Positions 18,963-27,408 of a DNA stretch of 64,000 bases are shown in pieces. Source of the stretch: Anaerovorax odorimutans. GTDB lineage: Bacteria; Bacillota; Clostridia; Peptostreptococcales; JAAYPU01. Where the stretch lies: NCBI GenBank assembly GCA_016841185.1, contig JAENZQ010000011.1, forward strand, positions 47,022 to 111,021. Reading direction: 5' to 3'. The position numbers and the translations under genes were made by a program. Position 1 is the stretch's first letter. Each line of letters starts with the position of its first letter. Under the pieces are notes generated by a model that saw only the letters and a list, made by a program, of their open reading frames with translations, ran no database searches and had not been told where the DNA came from.

Positions 18963-20543
18963 TTACTTATTATATATCCTGTATAAGAATACCGCCGCTT
19001 CTGCCCTTGTGGTGTTACCCAAAGGATTAATGCTTTCTCCGTCACCGGTTATAAGCCCTTCCTTTACAAGTGATGCAATGCTTTCCGTTGCATAGGCTGC
19101 TGCCAGTGATTTGTCCGCAAACTTGTCAAGATCCGAAGCCGTACCCTGCCCTTCAAGGCTATTCAGCATTCTCAAGGCCCTTTCGGTCAATACCATCATA
19201 TCCTGTCTGGTGATACTTGCATCAGGACTGAATTTGTTGTTTCCTGTACCATTGGTAATCTCCAATGCTTTTGCTATAGCTATCTCCTTGTAGTAATAGG
19301 CATCACTATTTATATCTGCGAAATTCCCTTCAATATCCGCATCTACTCCAAGGGTCCTGATGAGTGCATACAAATAATCTGCTCTTGTTATAGTGGTTTG
19401 CGGCGAATATGTACTATCCGATATACCTTTCAATATCCCTTTCGAAGCCAGAACTTCGATCTGTTCTTTTGCCCATGATACGCTGTCAAGGTCGCCAAAG
19501 GTCTTTTTTACATAGGCCACGGCATAGTTGCTGAAGTGTGTGGTGGTAAAAGTTACCATCCCTGTGTCAGAATCGTATCTTCCTGACGGAACTTCCACCA
19601 CATTGCCCTTGCCGTCAATGTACCATACGGTAATATGTTCCGGATCGGCAAGCTCTTCATCTGTAGGTGTGTAAGGTATTGATACTGTAACAGGAGCCTC
19701 AGGGTTTTTCCATGCAATAGTTCTTCCTGCTGATGTCAGCTTAAGCTCAATCACCGGTTTGTTTCCGATCTGTTCTTTTAATTCCTCATTCAAGTCGGAT
19801 ACATCCGCCAATCCTATGTTGATTCCTACACTACTCATGTCATCTGTTTCATTGCCACTCAACATGTTGCCGGGCACGTTAACTGTTCCGATTCCTGTTT
19901 TAATTTCCATACTAAAAGTATCATCTGCATTGAGTACTGTTGGGGGAAGCTCGGTCACATAGGAGTTTGCTTCTTTTGCCTCAGAAATTGAAACCGTTAC
20001 CCTTGCATTGCCCTGCGAATCTTTTTCTGCTTTCGCAAGGGCATCGATCAATTTATTTGAGTTCAGCTTTGTTGTAGCAATCCCGGTTTTGCTATCCAAA
20101 GAAGCAGTTGTCGATGCAATAGTACTTCCTTTTACACTTATTGAAACATTTAAGGTTGGTTCAGAAGCAGATGTTGCTCTTCTTCTGTTATTGCCGGATC
20201 CTTTGGTATTCACTGTTAGATCGCCTAAAGCCACATTGCTGCCATATCCTGCTATGACAGTCAATGTCTCACCAGGACAATCCGGGACCTTAAAGGTACT
20301 GGAAAACACACCATTCGAGTCGGATTTTATTTCGTCGAAAAGAACAATGTTGCCTCTGCTATCCATTATTTTAACAGCTATCCAGCTATCCGGATCGGAT
20401 ACTCCCGATACCGCCACTTCATCTCCCGCGGCTGCTTCCGATAAATTTAAGTTTGCCGCTGTTTCCCCTGCAGCTTGTACCGGAACAATAGTAAAAGCCG
20501 TAATAATTAACACAATGAATATGAATAAAAAATGTTTTTTCAA
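18963..20543 (-). CDS. Secreted SLH protein, paralogue of the 1437-aa protein's C-terminus
   Basis: 526 residues starting at TTG 20543, with AGGGGGTG 7 nt upstream and no better ATG. After a signal peptide (FIFIVLIITAFTIVPVQAA) comes a short Ig-like domain (~30-115), an Arg-rich linker, a beta domain (~125-330) and three SLH domains (~340-526). From about residue 200 it is closely similar to the end of the 1437-aa protein (shared IPYTPTxEE, HITVWYxDGxGNV, TTHFSxYAV). Only 14 nt separate it from the upstream RCC1 gene, so they form an operon. The RCC1 protein has no wall anchor of its own, so this protein could serve as its anchor; that is inference from position. Confidence 0.88.
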   Translation of the reverse strand: MKKHFLFIFIVLIITAFTIVPVQAAGETAANLNLSEAAAGDEVAVSGVSDPDSWIAVKIMDSRGNIVLFDEIKSDSNGVFSSTFKVPDCPGETLTVIAGYGSNVALGDLTVNTKGSGNNRRRATSASEPTLNVSISVKGSTIASTTASLDSKTGIATTKLNSNKLIDALAKAEKDSQGNARVTVSISEAKEANSYVTELPPTVLNADDTFSMEIKTGIGTVNVPGNMLSGNETDDMSSVGINIGLADVSDLNEELKEQIGNKPVIELKLTSAGRTIAWKNPEAPVTVSIPYTPTDEELADPEHITVWYIDGKGNVVEVPSGRYDSDTGMVTFTTTHFSNYAVAYVKKTFGDLDSVSWAKEQIEVLASKGILKGISDSTYSPQTTITRADYLYALIRTLGVDADIEGNFADINSDAYYYKEIAIAKALEITNGTGNNKFSPDASITRQDMMVLTERALRMLNSLEGQGTASDLDKFADKSLAAAYATESIASLVKEGLITGDGESINPLGNTTRAEAAVFLYRIYNK

Positions 20544-20557
20544 GCCTTTTCACCCCC

Positions 20558-23284
20558 TTACTGCAGCAATGTTGGATTAAAATCTTGTTCGTTTGTCAAA
20601 TCATCTACTACATATGCCTTTATTATGTCACCGGCTTGGACGTTGAAGCCCGCCTTTGCCTTGCTTACACTGTCAAAATCGGCACTTGTTGCATTGATGC
20701 TTAGCTGTACGCCGTTTCTCAAATGGACGAAAACCACAACTTCATCACCACTATGGGTTTCTGAGGGTGTAATATTGACGGTAAAGTATTTAAAGCCGGT
20801 TACACCACTTTTTACTGTCATGGCGGTAATTCCATCTCCATCAGTCCCGTTGGTATAACTGCTGTCGGAGTCCGGTGAAACAATATATTTTCCTGTGCCG
20901 GATGTCAGATTCACATAAAGGTTTATCGTCTTGCTTGCACTGTTTCCGTTTTCGTCTTCTACGGTAAAGGTAACTTGATTGCTGCCTGCAGTATCAGGTG
21001 TACCGGATATCTCTCCGGTTTCCGTATTCAGGCTGAGCCCTGAGGGCAATCCTTCTGCACGCCAGGTATATGCGCCTGTTCCCCCGGCGGCCTGTACTGT
21101 CTCACTGTAGGCCGTACCCACTGTAGCCGAAGGCAGGTTGCCCGTACTTATGGACAATTCCTGAGGCTGTGTTGTAATGGTCAGATGGTTGCTGGATACA
21201 TTCCCTTTACTGCTCATTTCCGCCTCTTTTATGGTAAGACTGAAATCATTTATATCATTTTCAAAACCTGTACCGTCATAGGACAGGGTTACGACACAGT
21301 GGGTGGCATCGTTATAAAACACACTGCTGATGCTCAGGCCTTCCGGGGCATTGTTTAAGATAAAATTGGCTTTATCCAGAGAACCGTCCCTGAAGGTATT
21401 ATTTTGCAGTATAACCGACAAAAGGCTTCCGTCCAGGCTGTTTCCCTCCAGGGATTGGTTGGCCGTTATAACGGCTGATTCTTCATAAGCAGTAATGGTG
21501 ATTTCATCGGTTGTTTGTGAGTTCCCATCACTGAGTTCGTTTCCGTCTATGGTGATGCCAAAATTTGTAATATCACTGTCAAAATCCGTTCCGTCGAAGG
21601 ACAGAACAATTTCACATTGTGTATCGCTGCTGTAATGGACGCCTTCAATGCTTAGTCCGGAAGGCGCGTTGTTTAAGGTTAAGCTGCCGGGATTCAAAGC
21701 GGCGTCTGCAAAGGTTCCTGTCTGCAAATCCACGGTCAGGGTGCGTCCCTCCAGATTCCTTTCATTAAGAGCCTCATCCGGTGTAATATGTGGTTCGTCA
21801 ACAGCTGTAATGCTTAAAGTATTTGTGGTGATTGCCTGTCCACTGTCCAGGGCATCCCCTTCAATTGTGACGCTGAAGTCATGGATGTCGGTGTCAAAAT
21901 CACCCTCATAGCCCAAGGTGAGCGTACAATCTCCATGGGAATAAACAGCATCGTAAACCGCATCGGTCACGGTGAGACCTTCCGGCGCATTGTTTAAAGT
22001 AAATTGATCCACACCTATATTTTCTTTAAAACTATCACCAAAGGGTATGCTGACATTTAAGGTACTGCCGTTTAAATTGGTCTCGTGGAGCATGGGGTCT
22101 GCCTCTATCTCGGCTGCTCCCAGGATTCTGACAGGGTTTTCCCTTGTTATAACGCTGCCGTCTCCCAGCTTGCCGTTACCGTTTTCTCCCCAGGACCAGA
22201 TCGTGCCATCGTTCTTTAGAGCCACCGTATGATTATGTCCTACGGCAATGGCTGCCACGTCTGTTATATTGGCCTGTATGGGGGTGAGTTCTCTAAAAAG
22301 TTCTGTTTCACCGTTTCCCAGCTGACCGCGCATGTTCAATCCCCAGGCCCAGGCTGTGCCATCTTCCTTTAGGGCCACCGTATGTCTTTCTCCGGCGGCA
22401 ACAGCTGTAACTCCACCTATATCCTGAACCTGTACGGGGGAGAGTCTATAGTCTCTGGTGCCGTCCCCCAGCTGGCCGGTACTATTATTCCCCCAGGCCC
22501 AGACCGTACCGTCTTCCTTTAGGGCAACTGTATGACCACTTTCATATCTTCCTCCGGCAGCAACAGCGACAACTCCGTCCAAACCCGCCACCTGTACAGG
22601 GGAGAGACTATTTTCCTGGGTGCCGTCCCCCAGCTGACCGTATGAATTATCTCCCCAGGTCCAGACTGTACCGTCGTTTTTCAGGGCCGCCGTATGATAA
22701 TCTCCGGCGTCAACAGCTGCAATGTCTGTTAAACCCGTCACCTGTACGGGGACTCTGCTTTCTGTTGTGGTGCCGTCCCCCAGCTGGCCTCTATTATTCT
22801 GTCCCCAGGTCCAGACTGTTCCGTCGTTTTTCAGGGCCACCGTATGATTATATTCGGCGGCAACCGCTGCAACGTCTGTTAAACCCACCACCTGTACGGG
22901 GACATTGCTGTGCATATTGGTGCCGTCCCCCAGCTGTCCGTATCCATTTTCTCCCCATGCCCAAACCGTACCGTCGCTCTTTAGGCCCACCGTATGACCT
23001 ACCCCGAGGGAAATCGCCGAAACAGATCTTATATCAGTCTGTACGGGGGTATAGCTATGTATGTTGCTGCCGTTTCCCAGCTGGCCGGAACTATTATTCC
23101 CCCAGGCCCAGACCGTACCGTCAGTGCTTAGCGCTGCCGTATGCCCGCCTCCGGCGGCAACCATAGGCTCAACACCTGCGGCATGAGCCTGACCCGGCAA
23201 ATATAGAGATGTCAAAACTACCGTTAAAATCATACACCATGAAAAACTCCTGCCATTTTTAATCATTTTACTTATGTAACGCAT
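20558..23284 (-). CDS. Secreted RCC1-propeller protein with Ig-like tail
   Basis: 908 residues; ATG at 23284 with GAGGAG 9 nt upstream. A signal peptide (to ~35, AHAAG) is followed by a full set of seven RCC1 blades (~36-395), each carrying W-x-W-G-x-N-x-x-G-x-L-G and H-T-V-A-L-K-x-D-G-T. Three related repeats of ~95 residues follow (each with L-N-N-A-P-x-G-L and a D-I-x-D-F strand), then a putative-Ig (He_PIG) domain with GLPSGLSLNxETGxISGTP-type sequence, and a C-terminal beta domain. No SLH, LPXTG or transmembrane anchor is visible. It is co-transcribed with the downstream SLH protein and the upstream DUF2442 gene. Local GC is high: 38 of 60 bases in 22441-22500. Confidence 0.9.
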   Translation of the reverse strand: MRYISKMIKNGRSFSWCMILTVVLTSLYLPGQAHAAGVEPMVAAGGGHTAALSTDGTVWAWGNNSSGQLGNGSNIHSYTPVQTDIRSVSAISLGVGHTVGLKSDGTVWAWGENGYGQLGDGTNMHSNVPVQVVGLTDVAAVAAEYNHTVALKNDGTVWTWGQNNRGQLGDGTTTESRVPVQVTGLTDIAAVDAGDYHTAALKNDGTVWTWGDNSYGQLGDGTQENSLSPVQVAGLDGVVAVAAGGRYESGHTVALKEDGTVWAWGNNSTGQLGDGTRDYRLSPVQVQDIGGVTAVAAGERHTVALKEDGTAWAWGLNMRGQLGNGETELFRELTPIQANITDVAAIAVGHNHTVALKNDGTIWSWGENGNGKLGDGSVITRENPVRILGAAEIEADPMLHETNLNGSTLNVSIPFGDSFKENIGVDQFTLNNAPEGLTVTDAVYDAVYSHGDCTLTLGYEGDFDTDIHDFSVTIEGDALDSGQAITTNTLSITAVDEPHITPDEALNERNLEGRTLTVDLQTGTFADAALNPGSLTLNNAPSGLSIEGVHYSSDTQCEIVLSFDGTDFDSDITNFGITIDGNELSDGNSQTTDEITITAYEESAVITANQSLEGNSLDGSLLSVILQNNTFRDGSLDKANFILNNAPEGLSISSVFYNDATHCVVTLSYDGTGFENDINDFSLTIKEAEMSSKGNVSSNHLTITTQPQELSISTGNLPSATVGTAYSETVQAAGGTGAYTWRAEGLPSGLSLNTETGEISGTPDTAGSNQVTFTVEDENGNSASKTINLYVNLTSGTGKYIVSPDSDSSYTNGTDGDGITAMTVKSGVTGFKYFTVNITPSETHSGDEVVVFVHLRNGVQLSINATSADFDSVSKAKAGFNVQAGDIIKAYVVDDLTNEQDFNPTLLQ

Positions 23285-23327
23285 CTGTATTCACTCCTCA
23301 CTTCATCCTTTTAATTCAAAATAGGTT

Positions 23328-23567
23328 CTACATTCCGGTGATGGCTACCTCAACCAGTTCATGCACCGGTATTTTCAAGACGCCGTCTCCCCATATAATT
23401 ACTTCGTTGTGGATTTTGACATGGTTAAACACCGATTGATCCGCCAGCTCTGCAAAGCGGGCAGTCTTCAGCTTAGGGGATAAATCCACTGTAACACTGC
23501 TGCCGGTATTGAACTCCATCCGCAGCCGATAATCTTCCAATGGGATGACAGCACGGATATAGCCCAT
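23328..23567 (-). CDS. DUF2442 family small protein
   Basis: 79 residues starting at ATG 23567, which has AAAGGAGG 7 nt upstream; a TTG one codon earlier is too close. It has the DUF2442 beta-hairpin pattern (D-Y-R-L-R-M-E-F-N-T-G-S), L-S-P-K-L-K-T-A-R-F-A-E-L-A-D and a final W-G-D-G strand. The first ~45 residues are nearly identical to the frameshifted copy at 27025-27251, and the two share their upstream leader DNA. It is the first gene of an operon with the RCC1 protein (43 nt downstream) and the SLH protein. Function unknown. Confidence 0.82.
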   Translation of the reverse strand: MGYIRAVIPLEDYRLRMEFNTGSSVTVDLSPKLKTARFAELADQSVFNHVKIHNEVIIWGDGVLKIPVHELVEVAITGM

Positions 23568-23570
23568 CAA

Positions 23571-23645
23571 AGCACCTCCTTTATGTCGTTAAAACACGTT
23601 AAAAACTTTTGCTGATTTTAATGTTAACTTTTTGCCCCGTTCGAA
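23571..23645 (-). promoter_or_regulatory. Duplicated leader with CCCCGTTCGAA motif upstream of DUF2442
   Basis: About 60 nt directly upstream of the DUF2442 ribosome site match the leader at 27258-27316, including ATTAAAATCAGCAAAAG on the minus strand. CCCCGTTCGAA occurs at 23635-23645 here and at 27377-27387 there. The TTCGAA centre is palindromic. It is a candidate regulator site; no -10/-35 is clear. Confidence 0.45.
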
Positions 23646-23714
23646 GGGCTAAGTTTTTTTGTAGTTTCTATTCAATAATTTCGGCTGTTTTTTCAGTTAG
23701 ACCGAGGATAGAAA

Positions 23715-23743
23715 CCCCAGAGACACTTTCCTTACCTCTGGGG
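23715..23743 (-). terminator. Hairpin after the GLUG/CuAO-N gene
   Basis: CCCCAGAG (23715-23722) pairs with CTCTGGGG (23736-23743). On the minus strand a short TTTCT follows, so termination may be weak. It lies 36 nt past the stop of the 1075-aa gene. Confidence 0.55.
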
Positions 23744-23778
23744 TGTTGCTTCAGTTATATATAATACTATACCGGTGT

Positions 23779-26700
23779 TTATCTGGTAATGGTGATCTCT
23801 CTCGTAGCAGGATTCCAGGCCACCTGTGCTCCCAGGTGCTCACTGATAAAACGCACGGGCACAAAAGTGCGACCGGGGGGATGGATCGATGGTGTGCAGT
23901 CCATAGTCTGTTCTTCCCTGTTTACTAGAACATTCGATGACCCAATAGTAAGGACGATTTCTTTGTTGCCGTCTGTGATCGTAACCTGGCGGGTCTCAGG
24001 GTTCCAATCCACTGATGCTTTCAGTGCTTCACTGACGAAACGGATAGGTACCAATGTCCGATTAGCCGCCGCATCAATATATGGTGAGGCATCCAATAGA
24101 AACTGGCTACCGTCAACGGTGACCATCTTTTTGTCTAAGGTTAAAAGGATGACCTTCTGCTCAATCTCTTTCTCTTCTACTTCCGTGCTGAAGACTGCAA
24201 ATTTGGTCAAGTGATTGACTTCCACCATCGCATACCATTTTTCGTCCACACCTTGTTCGACGGTAGTTTCCAGGGATGTCCACTCCTCGGTTTCCTCATC
24301 ATAGTAGTGAATCACTGGTTCTTCACCTTCACTAATCTGGTCTGAATCGAAGGCGATTTTGATGGCGATGGTGTTCTCACCGAAGTCTCCCTCACCGCTG
24401 GTCGTGATTTCGTAGACATCGCTGCCTATCTTAACCCGCAGACCCGAAGGTATCAAGTCTTCAGCTTCTCTTTCGGTTAATTTCTCCACTTTAAAGGTGG
24501 CGTTATCCGGTAGGCTCTCTGCGGGTATTTCAACGGTTGCATTACCGAAACTCACACTGCCGCCGGTGCCGCTCCTGATAAACTTGCTGTCTGAGTCGGC
24601 AGGAGCAGCCCTCCTACTTCGCCTACTACCGCCGCTCCTGCGCTGGGCAGAAGTGGTTACTTCCTTCATGGTATAGGCTGTTTTGTTGCCGTCCTCATCT
24701 TTGACTATGACGTTGAAGTAATAGGTGGTACTACCGGTCAAGCCAGTGATTTCCTTGGTGTCAATGTCTGCGGCATAAGTACCTTCCGCAGTTCCGTTGA
24801 CCTCCATATTTTCTACTGTGTCAATATTATTGCTGTTTGATCTATAGACAAGGTACTGCAGTGTTTCCTGAGGGCTTTCATTATCGGTGGCCTTGTTCCA
24901 ATTCAAGGTAACTTCTGCATCGGTGAGGCTGCTTGTACCTATAGTCCCGTCTGCAACTGTCGGCGGAGTAGTGTCCGGTGCTGATGTGGTGGTCGCCTGC
25001 ACCATAGACGTCAGTATGTCGGGCTGAGGGTTGCCTGCCGTATCCTCGATTCCCACGTAGATGTCGTAGCTCATTTCCGGGTCAAGCCCGGTGACGGTTG
25101 CTGTTTCGACGGTTCCGCCGGTTAGCTCAAAGTCCCCACTTTGGACAGGCGTAAAGTCTCCTGTACCAGTGTCGGTTCCTTCTAGAAACACCATGTAATA
25201 GGCGGTGGCGTCTTCATCCACCTGCACCAGTAGGTCCAGCCCATTATGGGTAACGTTCTCGGTCTGGGGATAACCGTCGGCAAAAACCGGAGGGGCAAAG
25301 TCCTTGTTATCATTCTGCCAGGCCAGGTAAGGGTAAGTGATATTCTCCTCAATCTGCCAGACAGCAGGAAAATCCCATCCGCCGAAGCTATCTTGCTCTT
25401 TCATCTGGTCGATGGTTAGGCCGGTGACACCGTCGGCGCTTCCGTAACCCACAGCGTTCTCCTGGCCGGTGGTTTGGAGGTTATAAAAGGAATTGGTGAT
25501 AGTAACGGTGTCATAGCGGTACCCCACCAGACCACCTACCTCGCTATTCCCCTTAACGGTTCCCGTGGCGTGGGACTTGGTTATATTACCAGAGCTGTAC
25601 CCCGCCAGACCACCGACTTCGTTAGTACCCTCTACGCTGCCCGTGGTGTAGGAATTGGTGATATTACTAGAGTTGTACCCCACCAGACCGCCTACATAGT
25701 TATTACCCTCTACGCTGCCCGTGGCATAGGAATTGGTGATAGTACCATGGCTGTACCCCACCAGACCGCCTACCTCGCTATTCCCCTTAACGGTTCCCGT
25801 GGCATAGGAGTTTTCAATGTCACAAAAGGTTTTTTGACCCACCAAGCCGCCGACATAGTTATTACCCTTAACGTCGCCGGTGGCGTAGGAGTTTTCAATG
25901 GATGATTCATAGAGGTACCCTACCAGGCCACCATCGGAATTACCACTACTGGTCACGTTACCCGCAGCGTGGGAGTTAATGATCTCGCCACGATCAAAGA
26001 AGCCCACTAGACCACCAGCATGGTCATAGTTATTACCCGCAACGTTCCCCGTGGCATAGGAGTTAGTGATCTGGCTAAAAACAGAATAGCCCACTAGACC
26101 GCCCACAGATTTAGAACCCTCAATATCCGTCGTGGCGTAGGAGTTAGTGATCTGTCCAGAAGCAGAATCGCCCACTAGACCGCCGACTTTTTCATTGCCC
26201 TGAACGTCGCCGGTGGCGTGGGAATTTGAAATGGTGCCGTTGTTTTGAGCCCCCACCAAGCCCCCGACCCAATCCTTACCGGTGACATTCACATTCTCCA
26301 GCACCACATTCTTAATGTCAGCGTTTTGAAAAGCACCAAACAGACCGACGTAATCAGTATCGCGGTCGATATAGAGGTTGCTGATGGTATGACCGTTACC
26401 ATCAAAACCTCCGGTGAAGGGATCATCCTTCGTACCTATAGGCTCCCAGCCTTGGCCCTGGTTATAAGGTGCTACCCCCAGATCAATATCATTAACCAGT
26501 TTATAATGTGCATTCAAGTCATGGCGAACCATGTTAAGCTGGGAAGCATCGGAAATCTGGTAAGGGTCTTCCGCCGTTCCTGAACCTCCTGTAGATCCTG
26601 TGGAGTCTACCCTTATTTCAGCAACAATATCACTTTCACCAACCAATGCATCGCTATAGATTTTTATCGTACCTATACCGTTGTCACTATACAAGTCACC

Positions 26701-27006
26701 ATAAACCCGTGTGGTAACCGTAGTGCTATCCGAGTAAACCACCTCTCCCACACTCAGGGACTGAAAGTCACCTCCCAGTTCCACATGCTCAGATGATACA
26801 GTGGATTGGAACGTATCTTCTGTTAGAGTTAACGTAAACTGCTGGTCAAAGCCTTCTTGCTCCGTTACTGTATCCGGGTCTACATCCATTGTAGCTGCCC
26901 AGACCGGCAAAGGATTTATTAGGGAGACCATCATCATCAGTATCAATATCCATGCACTTATTTTACTTTTGTTTTTTGTTCCCATCCATTTACTTTTCCA
27001 ATTCAT
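23779..27006 (-). CDS. Secreted GLUG-repeat protein with copper-amine-oxidase-N (stalk) domain
   Basis: 1075 residues; ATG at 27006 with AAAGGAG 8 nt upstream. A signal peptide (ILILMMMVSLINPLPVWA) leads to a beta domain (~40-145), then a GLUG region (~150-545) with about ten copies of N-S-Y/H-A-T-G-x-V ... V-G-G-L-V-G. FN3-like domains, an Arg-rich linker (GGSRRSRRAAP) and a ZU5-like domain (~830-940: G-S-V-S-F-G-N-A-T-V-E-I-P) follow. A copper amine oxidase N-terminal-like domain ends the protein (~950-1075), with repeated T-L/F-V-P-V/I-R-F-I/V-S-E and W-N-P-x-T-R-x-I-T-I. That domain is often a surface stalk and gives no oxidase activity by itself. It follows a degenerate DUF2442 copy and a MalT-like regulator. 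Confidence 0.9.
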   Translation of the reverse strand: MNWKSKWMGTKNKSKISAWILILMMMVSLINPLPVWAATMDVDPDTVTEQEGFDQQFTLTLTEDTFQSTVSSEHVELGGDFQSLSVGEVVYSDSTTVTTRVYGDLYSDNGIGTIKIYSDALVGESDIVAEIRVDSTGSTGGSGTAEDPYQISDASQLNMVRHDLNAHYKLVNDIDLGVAPYNQGQGWEPIGTKDDPFTGGFDGNGHTISNLYIDRDTDYVGLFGAFQNADIKNVVLENVNVTGKDWVGGLVGAQNNGTISNSHATGDVQGNEKVGGLVGDSASGQITNSYATTDIEGSKSVGGLVGYSVFSQITNSYATGNVAGNNYDHAGGLVGFFDRGEIINSHAAGNVTSSGNSDGGLVGYLYESSIENSYATGDVKGNNYVGGLVGQKTFCDIENSYATGTVKGNSEVGGLVGYSHGTITNSYATGSVEGNNYVGGLVGYNSSNITNSYTTGSVEGTNEVGGLAGYSSGNITKSHATGTVKGNSEVGGLVGYRYDTVTITNSFYNLQTTGQENAVGYGSADGVTGLTIDQMKEQDSFGGWDFPAVWQIEENITYPYLAWQNDNKDFAPPVFADGYPQTENVTHNGLDLLVQVDEDATAYYMVFLEGTDTGTGDFTPVQSGDFELTGGTVETATVTGLDPEMSYDIYVGIEDTAGNPQPDILTSMVQATTTSAPDTTPPTVADGTIGTSSLTDAEVTLNWNKATDNESPQETLQYLVYRSNSNNIDTVENMEVNGTAEGTYAADIDTKEITGLTGSTTYYFNVIVKDEDGNKTAYTMKEVTTSAQRRSGGSRRSRRAAPADSDSKFIRSGTGGSVSFGNATVEIPAESLPDNATFKVEKLTEREAEDLIPSGLRVKIGSDVYEITTSGEGDFGENTIAIKIAFDSDQISEGEEPVIHYYDEETEEWTSLETTVEQGVDEKWYAMVEVNHLTKFAVFSTEVEEKEIEQKVILLTLDKKMVTVDGSQFLLDASPYIDAAANRTLVPIRFVSEALKASVDWNPETRQVTITDGNKEIVLTIGSSNVLVNREEQTMDCTPSIHPPGRTFVPVRFISEHLGAQVAWNPATREITITR

Positions 27007-27024
27007 AAATCAAACTCCTTTCCC

Positions 27025-27251
27025 TTAAAAATATTTTTCCAAGCTGTATAAAGAAGGATACGCTGGTAACTTTTCCACGCTGTTTTCTCCCCATTTAACT
27101 GCTTCAGGATTAAAGATCCTTGATCCGCCAGCTCTGCAAAGCGGGCAGTCTTCAGCTTAGGGGATAAATCCACTGTAACACTGCTGCCGGTATTGAATTC
27201 CATACGCACCCGGTAATCTTCCAAAGGGATGACAGCACGGATATAGCCCAT
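27025..27251 (-). pseudogene. Frameshifted DUF2442 copy
   Basis: The first ~45 codons from ATG 27251 (AAAGGGGG upstream) are almost identical to the 23328-23567 DUF2442 protein up to F-A-E-L-A-D-Q. The original frame then becomes unrelated and runs to 27003, overlapping the next start. In the -1 frame the expected DUF2442 ending resumes (I-F-N-P-E-A-V-K-W-G-E-N) and stops at 27025, just before the next ribosome site. One base has been lost near 27115-27120, or a -1 recoding event would be needed; I see no canonical slippery heptamer. Confidence 0.75.
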
Positions 27252-27257
27252 CAAAGC

Positions 27258-27387
27258 ACCCCCTTTATGTAGTTAATACACCCTAAAACTTTTGCTGATT
27301 TTAATGTAAAATAACTATAATTTTTTTCGCAAAAAAATCTGCTTTATATAATAATAAAGCAGATTTCCATTTTTTCCCCCGTTCGAA
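27258..27387 (-). promoter_or_regulatory. Leader of the frameshifted DUF2442 copy, shared with 23571-23645
   Basis: 27258-27316 matches the leader upstream of the intact DUF2442 gene. The CCCCGTTCGAA motif is at 27377-27387. Unlike the 23-kb copy, a strong terminator hairpin lies between the motif and the shared leader. Confidence 0.45.
27329..27366 (-). terminator. Terminator after the second MalT-like regulator
   Basis: A 12-bp perfect stem (27335-27346 with 27355-27366), an 8-nt loop and a T7 run on the minus strand. It lies 43 nt past the stop at 27409. Confidence 0.88.
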
Positions 27388-27408
27388 AGGATAGTTTTAT
27401 GTCATTTT

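Noticed and set aside
22642..23166. 174-codon plus-strand frame rich in Arg/Pro/Tyr
   Set aside because: It is the antisense reading of the RCC1 repeats; its periodic sequence only mirrors the repeats of the real gene.
25474..26250. CRISPR-like periodicity in the GLUG region
   Set aside because: Repeats are imperfect, in frame, and encode GLUG protein motifs; spacers are not unique and no cas genes are present.
23328..27254. DUF2442 pair as a toxin-antitoxin system
   Set aside because: No toxin-like partner (nuclease or kinase) is adjacent; neighbours are surface proteins.
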